Below, one piece after another: positions 1 to 7,223 of a DNA stretch of 22,718 bases. The position numbers and the translations under genes are program-made. The notes under the pieces are model-generated. The model saw only the letters and a program-made list of their open reading frames with translations. It was not told the origin of the DNA and ran no database searches. The DNA lies in the NCBI GenBank assembly GCA_003553895.1, contig PWFM01000152.1, positions 1 through 22,718 of the forward strand, read 5' to 3'. The DNA comes from Syntrophomonadaceae bacterium. Its GTDB lineage: Bacteria; Bacillota; Dethiobacteria; DTU022. Position 1 is the stretch's first letter. Each line of letters begins with the position of its first letter.

Positions 1-577
1 TCCCTGAAGCCCAGGTTTCAAGGCAGTCCTCCCCACCGCATTTGCAGGGCCTGCCCCTGCCAAAAGCCTTGGTATGTCCGATTTCACCGGCAAAACCGTC
101 GGCGCCGCGGTATAAACGTCCGTTTAAGTAAAGTCCGCCACCAATGCCTGTGCTCAAAGTGACATAAGCGGCATTTAGATGGCCGCGGGCAGCGCCAAAG
201 TGGACTTCACCCACCACCGCTGCATTGGTGTCGTTTTCAATCAGTACCGGACATTCGGTTCTTTCCTGAATAATCCGGCCCAGGGGAACCGGCTCATGCC
301 AATCCAGGTTGGGTGACTGATAGACCAGGCCCTGCCGGTGGTCTACAAAACCGGCGGTGCAAATACCGATCCCGGTAGGAGGGCCGGCGGTTTCTAAGCT
401 GTTTTCTTCAGACCTTTTTTTTATAGTCCGGGCAATTGTATCGGCAACTGACTCCGGCCTTGAGGGCCGGGGGGTTTCAGCCTTCTCCTTGAATAAAACG
501 TGTCCGCTGCTGTCAATCAACAGCATCAATATCTTGGTTCCGCCAATATCAATCGCCCAGTAGAGTTTATTATCCAT
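1..577 (-). CDS. ROK-family sugar kinase or regulator, N-terminal part (cut by window edge)
   Basis: The frame is open from the ATG at 577 to the window edge, giving 192 residues, so the C-terminus is missing. Residues 9-15 read IDIGGTK, the ATP phosphate-binding loop of the ROK fold. Further on are IENDTNAA (catalytic-loop Asp region), a glycine-rich STGIGGG, GEIGH (zinc-ligand His) and the ROK zinc motif CKCGGEDCLE near the cut end. There is no N-terminal helix-turn-helix; the protein begins directly with the kinase domain. That favours a glucokinase or N-acetylsugar kinase over a NagC/XylR-type repressor. A GGGAG ribosome site lies about 7 nt before the ATG. The gene lies downstream of proA across 217 nt and has its own candidate promoter, so it is probably a separate unit. 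The sugar substrate cannot be told from this sequence. Confidence 0.93.
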   Translation of the reverse strand, partial: MDNKLYWAIDIGGTKILMLLIDSSGHVLFKEKAETPRPSRPESVADTIARTIKKRSEENSLETAGPPTGIGICTAGFVDHRQGLVYQSPNLDWHEPVPLGRIIQERTECPVLIENDTNAAVVGEVHFGAARGHLNAAYVTLSTGIGGGLYLNGRLYRGADGFAGEIGHTKAFGRGRPCKCGGEDCLETWASG

Positions 578-605
578 CTGCTTCTCCCAAAATAATTAGT
601 ATCGG

Positions 606-625
606 GCTCTTTAGCCATCAAGAGC
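606..625 (-). promoter_or_regulatory. Inverted repeat, possible operator or 5'-UTR hairpin of the ROK gene
   Basis: GCTCTT at 606-611 and AAGAGC at 620-625 form a perfect 6-bp inverted repeat with an 8-nt spacer. It lies between the candidate -10 box (640-645) and the ROK start codon at 577. That position suits a repressor operator or an early-transcript hairpin. There is no comparative evidence. Confidence 0.3.
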
Positions 626-639
626 GTCTGCCTCTAGCT

Positions 640-668
640 ATTATAATACACCGCGCCCTACTTTTCAG
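640..668 (-). promoter_or_regulatory. Candidate sigma-A promoter for the ROK gene
   Basis: On the minus strand the -10 box is a perfect TATAAT (640-645). Exactly 17 nt upstream is CTGAAA (663-668), which matches TTGACA at 4 of 6 positions. The predicted transcription start is near 633, giving a leader of roughly 55 nt. The -10 box is good and the -35 box is weak. Confidence 0.5.
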
Positions 669-794
669 CCCTGGATTTCGGGCAAAACAGCATCGTGCCG
701 GGGCCTTATTCGGCAATGGCACGGCAGCATGGCAGCTGGTTACTGTCGAGTAATAAGGGAATAGAAAGAGTGACCGGATTTATGAGGCGGCTGG

Positions 795-2048
795 TTATTC
801 CCTGATCTGGCCGGTTCCGTAAACAATATATTTAAGGGTGGTCAGGGCTTCCAGGCCCATTGGCCCCCTGGTGTGCAGTTTTTGGGTGCTGATGCCCATT
901 TCTGCACCCAACCCAAAGGCAGAGCCGTCTGTAAAGCGGGTTGAAGCATTGACATAAACCGCTGCAGCATCCACCCGGCTCATGAAGATCCGGGAATGTT
1001 CATAGCTGTCGGTGATGATCGCTTCCGAGTGGCCCGTTCCGTACCTGTTGATATGATCAATGGCTTCGTCAAGGTTGTCAACAACTTTGACTGCCAGGAT
1101 TAAATCGAGGTACTCCGTTTCCCAGTCTTCATCTGCAGCCGGGTTGATATCAGGATAGTAAAATGAAGTTTCCGGGCATCCCCTGATTTCAACGCCCATC
1201 TTTATTAAAACGGGCAGCACTTTGGGCAGGAACCGGGGAGCAACATCTTTATGAACCAGAAGGGTTTCCAGGGCGTTGCAGACGCCCGGCCGCTGGACTT
1301 TGGCATTTACCGTAATAGCGATTGCTTTGTCTATATCGGCATTGTAATCAATATAGGTATGGCAGTTACCGGCTCCGGTTTGAATAACCGGGACCGTGGA
1401 GTTGGCTATCACGGCGCTAATCAAGGAGGGTCCGCCGCGCGGTATTAAAAGATCCAGGTAGCCGCTGGCCTGCATCAGGTCCACTGCGGCATTGCGATCG
1501 GTGTCCTCGATCAGGGCTACCGCATCGCCGGGCAATTCCAGGTCAGAGAGACTTTTTTGCACCAGTTTTACCAGGGCTCGGTTGGAATTGAGAGCTTCGG
1601 AACCGCCGCGCAGGATAACGGCATTGCCCGCTTTCAGGGTTAAACCGCCGGCGTCTATAGATACATTGGGCCTGGCTTCGTAAATTATGGCTATTACGCC
1701 GATCGGGACACGGACCTGGCCAATATCCAGGCCATTGGGGCGTTTCCACATCCTTGTTACTTCGCCAACGGGATCTTCAAGGGAGGCAATATCCCTGAGG
1801 CCCCGGGCCATCTCCATGATCCGATCTTCGTTTAACAGGAGCCGGTCCCTGAAAGCGTCGGAGGAATGATCGCTTTTTTCCAGCTGTTCGAGATCCATTT
1901 TGTTGGCCTCTATAATATCGTTTTTGTTTTTTTCGAGAGAAAGGGCTATTTTTTCCAGGGCTTTGTTTTTTTGTCTGGTCGAAAGGCCGCTTAAAACTCC
2001 CGCTGCTTTCCGGGCCCGCCTGCATTTATCTAAAACTTCAGGATGCAT
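795..2048 (-). CDS. proA: Glutamate-5-semialdehyde dehydrogenase (gamma-glutamyl phosphate reductase)
   Basis: ProA reduces gamma-glutamyl phosphate with NADPH to glutamate-5-semialdehyde, which cyclises to P5C. This is the second step of proline synthesis from glutamate, in the cytosol. The product has 417 residues, normal for the family. It shows the aldehyde-dehydrogenase-like fold: YEARPNVSIDA and LKAGNAVILRGG in the cofactor domain and VQRPGVCNALETLLVH with the catalytic Cys near residue 257. The frame is open to a TTG at 2117, but that stretch has no ribosome site. ATG at 2048 matches the family N-terminus and has GGAG 11 nt upstream, a little far. It follows proB by 170 nt, in which I see no clear promoter or terminator, so it is probably the last gene of proCBA. 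Confidence 0.97.
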   Translation of the reverse strand: MHPEVLDKCRRARKAAGVLSGLSTRQKNKALEKIALSLEKNKNDIIEANKMDLEQLEKSDHSSDAFRDRLLLNEDRIMEMARGLRDIASLEDPVGEVTRMWKRPNGLDIGQVRVPIGVIAIIYEARPNVSIDAGGLTLKAGNAVILRGGSEALNSNRALVKLVQKSLSDLELPGDAVALIEDTDRNAAVDLMQASGYLDLLIPRGGPSLISAVIANSTVPVIQTGAGNCHTYIDYNADIDKAIAITVNAKVQRPGVCNALETLLVHKDVAPRFLPKVLPVLIKMGVEIRGCPETSFYYPDINPAADEDWETEYLDLILAVKVVDNLDEAIDHINRYGTGHSEAIITDSYEHSRIFMSRVDAAAVYVNASTRFTDGSAFGLGAEMGISTQKLHTRGPMGLEALTTLKYIVYGTGQIRE

Positions 2049-2218
2049 AGAATAATCAACTCCAGTTCTCTTAAATCCTAACCTGAACGACCCAGTTCCA
2101 TAAAAGTTGGCTTTCAAAATATGTTCTTATAAACCCGGTCTAAATCGGAGTTTCCGGGATTACTTCAAAAAGTCTTGCCAGATTAACGCTATAACTTCAA
2201 AGGTAAAGCCTAAATTGG

Positions 2219-3349
2219 TCAATAAATGACCAGGTTGTCCCTGTGAATAACCTCTTCAGCCACCGGCCGTTCAATGATATTGGCTACATCAGAGCTGCTT
2301 CTTTTCTGGATCCAGAGCAGTTCTTCTGATGAAAAATTAGTCAGACCCCTGGCCAGCTCATTGCCTTCCGGATCTTTTACCGTAACCAGATCGCCTTCGG
2401 CAAAAACCCCTTCCACTGCTACGACACCGACGGGAAGGAGGCTTTTTCCTTCTGAGCGGATGGCGTTACAGGCGCCGCTGTCTATGGTCACACTGCCGCG
2501 CGGGACCTGGCCAAAGGCAATCCACCTTTTTCGCCTGCTGAGATATTCCTTCTGGGGTTGAAAATATGTGCCCACATGTTCGCCCTTGACCAGCCTGGAT
2601 ACTACCCCGGGATCAAACCCATTGGCAATATACATGCCCACTCCAGAACTGGTTGCTACTTCAGCGGCCTGGAGCTTGGTAATCATCCCTCCCGTGGCCA
2701 GATCGTCATGCGATTTTTCTGCCCCGGCCTTGATACTTTCATCGATTTTTTCTACATAGGGAATGAGATCGGCATCGGAATGCTTCCTGGGATTTTTATC
2801 ATATAAGCCGTCGATATCGGTAAGAATGATCAATAAATGGGCATCGCTTAAACCGGCTACAAGGGCAGAAAGGCGGTCATTGTCGCCAAATTTCAATTCC
2901 TCGACAGAAACCGAATCATTTTCGTTGATAATGGGCACTACACCCAGCTTGAGCAGGGTCAAAACAGTATTGCAGGCATTTATATACCGCCGCCTGCTTA
3001 CCAGGTCGGTGCGGGTCAGCAGGATCTGGCCCACGTTTAACCCGTACTCGGCAAAAAGCTTTTCATAGATCTGGACCAGGATGCCCTGCCCTACGGCTGC
3101 TATAGCCTGTTTCTCGGGGATAGAAATTGGGTTTCGAGTGATATTTAGCCGGCCCCGCCCGGCCCCGATCGAACCTGATGAAACCAGGATTACTTCATGG
3201 CCCTGGTTGCACAGGTCAGCCAGTTCCCTGGCAAGTTTTTCCATGTAACCAAGGTTCAGTTTTCCGGTATCATGGGTTAACAGGCGGGTTCCGACTTTGA
3301 CCACGATCCGGCTGGCGGCGGGGGTAGATAGCTTCTTTTCTTTAGCCAC
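2219..3349 (-). CDS. proB: Glutamate 5-kinase
   Basis: ProB phosphorylates glutamate at the gamma-carboxyl group with ATP, the committed and normally proline-inhibited step of proline synthesis. The 376 residues comprise an N-terminal amino-acid-kinase domain (VVKVGTRLLT, SSGSIGAG, ENDSVS, ATGGMITK) and a C-terminal PUA domain from about residue 275, as in the long bacterial form. The chosen start is GTG at 3349. Its GTGGCTAA context overlaps the proC stop by 8 nt, and a GGCGGAG ribosome site lies about 10 nt upstream. A TTG at 3382 is in frame but lies deeper inside proC. The overlap implies translational coupling to proC. Confidence 0.96.
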   Translation of the reverse strand: MAKEKKLSTPAASRIVVKVGTRLLTHDTGKLNLGYMEKLARELADLCNQGHEVILVSSGSIGAGRGRLNITRNPISIPEKQAIAAVGQGILVQIYEKLFAEYGLNVGQILLTRTDLVSRRRYINACNTVLTLLKLGVVPIINENDSVSVEELKFGDNDRLSALVAGLSDAHLLIILTDIDGLYDKNPRKHSDADLIPYVEKIDESIKAGAEKSHDDLATGGMITKLQAAEVATSSGVGMYIANGFDPGVVSRLVKGEHVGTYFQPQKEYLSRRKRWIAFGQVPRGSVTIDSGACNAIRSEGKSLLPVGVVAVEGVFAEGDLVTVKDPEGNELARGLTNFSSEELLWIQKRSSSDVANIIERPVAEEVIHRDNLVIY

Positions 3350-4157
3350 GGCGCAGTTTCTCCGCCTGTTTTGTCGCTGCAATAACCGATTTTAGGAGGC
3401 AGCTGCGGAACCCTGATTCTTCTAACACATGCATGGCGGCAGTAGTTGTCCCGGCCGGTGAAGTAACGGAGTTCCTTAGTTCGGCCGGGTGCTGGTTATT
3501 GTTTGCCTGGAGCATGCGGGCCGAACCGATTATGTTTTGGATCACCATTTCTGATGCTACATCGCGGCGGAAGCCAACTGCGACTCCGGCATCGATCATG
3601 GTTTCAATGAAGAGGAAAACATAGGCCGGGCCGGTGCCGCTCAATCCGGTTGCCGCATCCATCAGATATTCCGGGATCCTGATGGTAATGCCCATTGATT
3701 TAAGCAGCGCTTCGATTTGGTCCCGTTCTGCCGCTGTCACATTGTCTCCGGCGCTGATAGCAATAGTCCCCTCGCCCAGCAGGCACGGGGTATTGGGCAT
3801 AAGGCGCACTACTTTGCTGTATGCAGGCAAGCAGCTTTCTATAAAATTAATGGTTATACCGGCGGCGATGGAAGAAAAAATCTGATCCTGCCGGACCATA
3901 CTTTTTATCGAGTAGAGCAAGCTTTCGATATCCTGTGGCTTGACGCAAATAAAAATCTGCCGGCATTGCGAAACCAGCTCCTCCAGGTTTTGTGCTCCGA
4001 CCGCGTTTAATTCCAGGGCCAGTTCATCAACCCGGTCCCGGTTTAGATCGAAGAGATAAACATCAGCCGGGTCGATACCCACTCGTTTCACAATACCCTT
4101 GGCCAGCGCGGAACCCATAGCGCCGCAGCCAATTAAACCAATTTTACCCTCGTTCAT
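3342..4157 (-). CDS. proC: Pyrroline-5-carboxylate reductase
   Basis: ProC reduces P5C to L-proline with NAD(P)H. It has 271 residues, typical length. The N-terminal Rossmann motif GLIGCGAMGSALAKG is at residues 6-20. The C-terminal helical dimerisation domain carries the signature LSGTGPAYVFLFIE and the conserved SVTSPAGTT. ATG at 4157 is chosen over an upstream in-frame TTG because it begins directly before the Rossmann strand and has AAAGGAT about 8 nt upstream. It is first in proC-proB-proA, just downstream of a candidate promoter and of the structured RNA. ProC is where the window's three P5C sources meet: HypD (hydroxyproline), RocD (ornithine) and ProBA (glutamate). It may therefore serve fermentation as well as biosynthesis. 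Confidence 0.97.
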   Translation of the reverse strand: MNEGKIGLIGCGAMGSALAKGIVKRVGIDPADVYLFDLNRDRVDELALELNAVGAQNLEELVSQCRQIFICVKPQDIESLLYSIKSMVRQDQIFSSIAAGITINFIESCLPAYSKVVRLMPNTPCLLGEGTIAISAGDNVTAAERDQIEALLKSMGITIRIPEYLMDAATGLSGTGPAYVFLFIETMIDAGVAVGFRRDVASEMVIQNIIGSARMLQANNNQHPAELRNSVTSPAGTTTAAMHVLEESGFRSCLLKSVIAATKQAEKLRRG

Positions 4158-4191
4158 TTTTATCGATCCTTTCTTTGAAAACTTATCACTA

Positions 4192-4220
4192 ATTCTAACC
4201 AAATGGCATAATTTTTGCAA
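4192..4220 (-). promoter_or_regulatory. Candidate promoter for proCBA
   Basis: On the minus strand TTGCAA (4215-4220, 4 of 6 to consensus) is followed after 17 nt by TAGAAT (4192-4197, 5 of 6). It lies after the intrinsic terminator at 4235-4258 and 35 nt before the proC ATG. If active, it makes proCBA independent of the upstream RNA, which would then be a free-standing transcript. Confidence 0.45.
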
Positions 4221-4234
4221 CAGCTAAAGATAAG

Positions 4235-4258
4235 AAAAAGGCGCCTGTTTAGAGGCGC
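4235..4258 (-). terminator. Intrinsic terminator at the 3' end of the structured RNA
   Basis: On the minus strand, a 6-bp GC stem GCGCCT/AGGCGC (4253-4258 with 4241-4246) encloses a 6-nt loop. It is followed by C and then a run of five T (4235-4239). It lies about 78 nt upstream of proC. It either ends a free-standing RNA or attenuates proCBA. Confidence 0.8.
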
Positions 4259-4389
4259 GTATCGGGCAAAAGATTTATTATATACAAAGCCAGGTCCCAA
4301 CAGGCCTTCCAGCTCGCCGTCGGATTTCTTCACTGTCCCCTCTACAATCGAGATTCCGCCACCTCCTCTGGATGGCTTTCCCCCGACCT

Positions 4390-4541
4390 CCGGGCAGTTA
4401 CTTTTCTCCGTGCTGTGATTTCCGGTATAATCCCGGCCCGTAAGCCTTTCATTTACCGGTTCTTACAGCGTTCCGGTTTTAAGGAACCTTCTGTGAATTC
4501 AGGATAACCCTCCTTCACTTCCGGTAATCCTTTTCTGCCGG
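4390..4541 (-). repeat. Clustered CCGG motifs and degenerate repeat within the structured RNA
   Basis: Seven CCGG tetramers occur in these 152 nt. Two longer segments resemble each other on the minus strand: GGATTACCGGAAGTGA (4515-4530) and GGATTATACCGGAAATCA (4416-4433), about 98 nt apart. CCGG is self-complementary, so the copies could pair in alternative ways. This could reflect internal duplication or a repeated binding site. Confidence 0.5.
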
Positions 4542-4581
4542 AACCGACTTACTTTCCAGTCTCTCGGAACCTGGCAACTAT

Positions 4582-4610
4582 ATTATTGATCGGCTCTGCT
4601 AATTTGTCAA
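4582..4610 (-). promoter_or_regulatory. Strong candidate promoter for the structured RNA
   Basis: On the minus strand a perfect TTGACA (4605-4610) is followed after 17 nt by AATAAT (4582-4587, 5 of 6 to TATAAT). It lies only about 35 nt after the rocD stop codon in AT-rich DNA. Predicted transcription start is near 4575. Confidence 0.7.
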
Positions 4611-4643
4611 TACCTTTTACAAAATTTATATTAATTTTTTTTG

Positions 4644-5834
4644 TCAGGCAAATACCGCCCGGATTTTAGCAAGGGCCCAGTCCAGTTCTTCCCGGCTTGA
4701 AACCAGCGGCGGCGTAAAGCGAATTACGTTCTCGTGGGTCTCCTTGGAAAGGATACCCAGTTTCATCAGTTCTTCACAGTAACTGCGGGCCTTTACCTTA
4801 AGCTCTATGCCAATCAGCAGACCTTTGCCCCTGACTTCGACAATTTGCGGGTTGTCGATTTTCTTGAGTTCCTCTACAAAATATTTTCCGCTCTCCAGCG
4901 ATTTTTCCACCAGCTTTTCCTCCCGGAGGACATCCATGGCGGAAATAGCTACAGCGCAGGCCAGGGGGTTGCCGCCAAAAGTAGATCCGTGCGAACCGGG
5001 ATCAAATACATCCATAATGCTGTCATCGGCTGTTATGGCCGAAATGGGCAGGACACCGCCTCCAAGAGCCTTGCCCAAAATGTAGATGTCAGGTTTAACG
5101 CCTTCCCAGTCGCAGGCAAATAGTTTGCCGGTCCGGCCGAAACCGGTTTGAATTTCATCGGCCATAAAGAGAATATTATGATCCCGGCATACCTGGTAAG
5201 CTTCTTTCAGGTATCCTTCCGGCGGGATGATGATTCCGCCTTCGCCCTGCATTGGTTCGATCAGGAGCCCGGCCGTGTTGGGAGTAACAGCTTCTTTAAG
5301 AGCCTCAATATTGCCGTATTCGATTAATTTAAAGCCCGGTGTAAAGGGCCCGAAATCCTGGTTGTAAGACTCATCTGAACTGAATGACACGACGGTTATG
5401 GTCCGGCCGTGAAAATTGCCGTTACAGACAATTATTTCCGCCTTGTTGGCGGGAACATTTTTTTTACGGTAAGCCCACCTGCGGGCCGCTTTAAGGGCGG
5501 TTTCCACTGCTTCAGCCCCGGTATTCATGGGCAGGACTTTTTCTTTTCCTGTTAACCCGGCTATTTTTTCAGTAAAGGGCCCCATTTTATCGTTGTTGAA
5601 CGCTCTTGAAGTCAGGGTAATCATCTCGGCCTGCTTTTTTAATGCCTCGATGATTTTCGGATGTCGGTGGCCGAAATTCATCGCCGAATAGGCGCTGAGC
5701 ATATCCATGTAGCGGTTCCCTTCCGGATCTTCAACCCAAACCCCTTCTCCCTTCGAAAGGACTACCGGCAGGGGAAGGTAATTACGGGCCCCGTACTGTT
5801 CGGTAATACTGAGAATTTCTTTTGTGCTGGTCAT
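4644..5834 (-). CDS. rocD: Ornithine aminotransferase (ornithine--oxo-acid transaminase)
   Basis: RocD moves the delta-amino group of L-ornithine to 2-oxoglutarate, giving glutamate-5-semialdehyde/P5C and glutamate. It is a class-III PLP aminotransferase of 396 residues. It shows MNTGAEAVETALKAARRWAY, NFHGRT, MADEIQTGFGRTG (PLP-pyridine Asp near residue 226) and YILGKALGGG with the Schiff-base Lys near 255. The sequence is markedly like Bacillus RocD (MDMLSAYSA, HGSTFGGNPLACA, KETHENVIRFTPP), which favours RocD over acetylornithine ArgD. ATG at 5834 with GGGGTG 6 nt upstream is preferred to GTG at 5843. It is the last gene of the ornithine operon, 33 nt after the GlmL-like gene. It routes ornithine oxidatively to ProC while OraSE takes the other branch. 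Confidence 0.95.
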   Translation of the reverse strand: MTSTKEILSITEQYGARNYLPLPVVLSKGEGVWVEDPEGNRYMDMLSAYSAMNFGHRHPKIIEALKKQAEMITLTSRAFNNDKMGPFTEKIAGLTGKEKVLPMNTGAEAVETALKAARRWAYRKKNVPANKAEIIVCNGNFHGRTITVVSFSSDESYNQDFGPFTPGFKLIEYGNIEALKEAVTPNTAGLLIEPMQGEGGIIIPPEGYLKEAYQVCRDHNILFMADEIQTGFGRTGKLFACDWEGVKPDIYILGKALGGGVLPISAITADDSIMDVFDPGSHGSTFGGNPLACAVAISAMDVLREEKLVEKSLESGKYFVEELKKIDNPQIVEVRGKGLLIGIELKVKARSYCEELMKLGILSKETHENVIRFTPPLVSSREELDWALAKIRAVFA

Positions 5835-5867
5835 TTTATTCACCCCGTTTAAGTAAAGTTGTGCTGG

Positions 5868-7223
5868 TTAAAGGCCCAGGCTTTTCGACAAAAGCTGCCA
5901 GGCGCTATCAGGATCGCTTTTGCTAAGTACTCCCGCCGCAGCCATTATATAATACCTGTCTATTAAATGCACTACCTCGCCCCGGGGTAATAGTTCGAGG
6001 CCGGTTTTACCTTTTAATGCCCTTTCCATTGCTCCTGCTCCGCCGGGCAGTTGAGAAAGCGCTCCTCCGGTCCCGATTACCGTTTTTACCCGGGTTAAGT
6101 CTTTGCCTTCAACAACAGTTTGCCGGCCGGTGGGGCCGTAAATATAACGCCAGGATCCGGCATGCCGGATCAATGCTGTTTTTAAAGCCTGTTCGGTTAA
6201 AAGGCCGATCAATCCCCTCTCCTGTTTGGAACCGGGCAGCGGTTTAATCTCTTCCGGGCAGGTCTGGTCGTCTTCAGGCAGGCGTCCTTCATCCCTGCAT
6301 AGTTCGATGACCCGGCCGGCATTACGGTAAACTCCGAGATCTCCTTCGACTGTCCGCTTGGCCCGGGGCTCGGGGTGAAGAAGCAGGTGCTGGATTTCTT
6401 CCGAACCGTCTGTTACAGAATGGACATCCGTAGTTGCCCCCCCGACGTCGAATACAAGCAGATCTTCCAGGTGCTCATAAGCCAGGCGGGCCGCCTCCAT
6501 AACCGCTCCCGGCGTGGGTATAATCTCCCCTTCCACCAGGGAACGTATTTTTTCCATGCCCCTGGCTTCAACTATATGCCGGTTAAAGGCGCGGTGTATT
6601 TCCCTGCGGGCAGGTTGAACGTTGAGCTGGTCTATTTTGGGATAAACATTTTCAGTTATGACCAAAGAAAGGCCTTTTTCGCTAAATAACTGCTGGGTCT
6701 GTTCGGATACGGCCCGGTTACCGCAGTAAATAACCGGTACGGGATGGTCCCTGGTTATAAGCCAGTCGCTGAGGTGGCGGGCGTTTTTGAGGATGGTTTC
6801 TTTTTCGCCGTAATCGACTCCTCCAGCCAGCAGGATCAGCCGGGGATCTAAAGCCTCCAGGCGTTCCAAATCATCAGTCCCCAGCTCGCCGGCTGTCACC
6901 ATGCTGACCACGGCGCCGGCCCCCAGGGCCGCCTCTTTAGCCGCTTTTGCGGTCATGTCGTAAACCAGGCCGTGGACGGACATTTTTAACCCACCAGCAG
7001 CTGAGCTGGAAGCCAAAAACTGGTCCCAGGTGATTTTTTCGCCCAGTTTATTTTGCAGGTCTGCCAGGGCCTTTTCCAGCCCGATAGTGACATCGCCCGC
7101 GTCTATGGATGTTTCAGCCTGTCCCTGGCCCAAAAAAGACAGCGGTCCGGCGCAGGGGCTGTCAAAAGCGCTTATGATCGTAATGGTGCTTCCGATGTCT
7201 GCCACCAGCAGCTCAATTTTCAC
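5868..7223 (-). CDS. MutL/GlmL-family ATPase-like protein, putative ornithine aminomutase reactivation or chaperone factor
   Basis: The 451-residue product has the actin/Hsp70-like ASKHA fold of the MutL/GlmL family. It shows an N-terminal phosphate-binding loop VADIGSTIT (residues 7-15), LILLAGGVDYGEKE mid-chain, DVGGATTDVHSV near 260-270 and IGTGGALSQLPGG towards the C-terminus. Family members sit beside adenosylcobalamin mutases such as glutamate mutase and ornithine aminomutase. They are thought to act as reactivating or assembly factors, but the role here is inferred from position. Start is GTG at 7223 with a GGAAG ribosome site. It overlaps the oraE stop by 11 nt, so it is translationally coupled to the mutase. 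Confidence 0.88.
   Translation of the reverse strand: MKIELLVADIGSTITIISAFDSPCAGPLSFLGQGQAETSIDAGDVTIGLEKALADLQNKLGEKITWDQFLASSSAAGGLKMSVHGLVYDMTAKAAKEAALGAGAVVSMVTAGELGTDDLERLEALDPRLILLAGGVDYGEKETILKNARHLSDWLITRDHPVPVIYCGNRAVSEQTQQLFSEKGLSLVITENVYPKIDQLNVQPARREIHRAFNRHIVEARGMEKIRSLVEGEIIPTPGAVMEAARLAYEHLEDLLVFDVGGATTDVHSVTDGSEEIQHLLLHPEPRAKRTVEGDLGVYRNAGRVIELCRDEGRLPEDDQTCPEEIKPLPGSKQERGLIGLLTEQALKTALIRHAGSWRYIYGPTGRQTVVEGKDLTRVKTVIGTGGALSQLPGGAGAMERALKGKTGLELLPRGEVVHLIDRYYIMAAAGVLSKSDPDSAWQLLSKSLGL

Larger units (their letters stand above)
4235..4578 (-). ncRNA. Unclassified structured RNA upstream of proC (candidate sRNA or leader)
   Basis: This stretch fills most of the 486-nt gap between rocD and proC and holds no plausible protein gene. 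It is bounded by a consensus promoter and an intrinsic terminator, giving an RNA of about 340 nt. It is GC richer than its AT-rich flanks and can form several local helices. Examples on the minus strand are GGAT-U-ACC with GGU-U-AUCC (4502-4530), ACAG plus GUUCC closed by GGAAC and CUGU (about 4465-4493), CCCG/CGGG around 4385, and AAGGCC with GGCUUU (about 4276-4310). I looked for signatures of T-box, RNase P, tmRNA, SRP, cobalamin, lysine, SAM, glycine and c-di-GMP RNAs and recognised none. Its position before proCBA and after the ornithine operon suggests, but does not prove, a role in proline or ornithine control. Confidence 0.55.

Noticed and set aside
694..724. Possible terminator after proA (CGTGCC/GGCACG)
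   Set aside because: The repeat arms are short and far apart, and there is no proper T-run on the minus strand.
4215..4418. Plus-strand open frame within the rocD-proC gap
   Set aside because: No ribosome site or family resemblance. It runs antisense through the terminator and the structured RNA.
4235..4578. T-box leader for proCBA
   Set aside because: AGAGA and AAGTAAG elements near the 5' end looked suggestive, but they are in the wrong order. No T-box core resembling AGGGTGGNACCGCG precedes the terminator, and no proline specifier could be placed.
4235..4578. RNase P RNA (right size range)
   Set aside because: The universal GAGGAAAGUCC-type and ACAGAA-type segments of the P4 core are absent.
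4644..5834. Acetylornithine aminotransferase (argD)
   Set aside because: Close resemblance to Bacillus RocD across the whole length, and no other arginine-biosynthesis gene is present.
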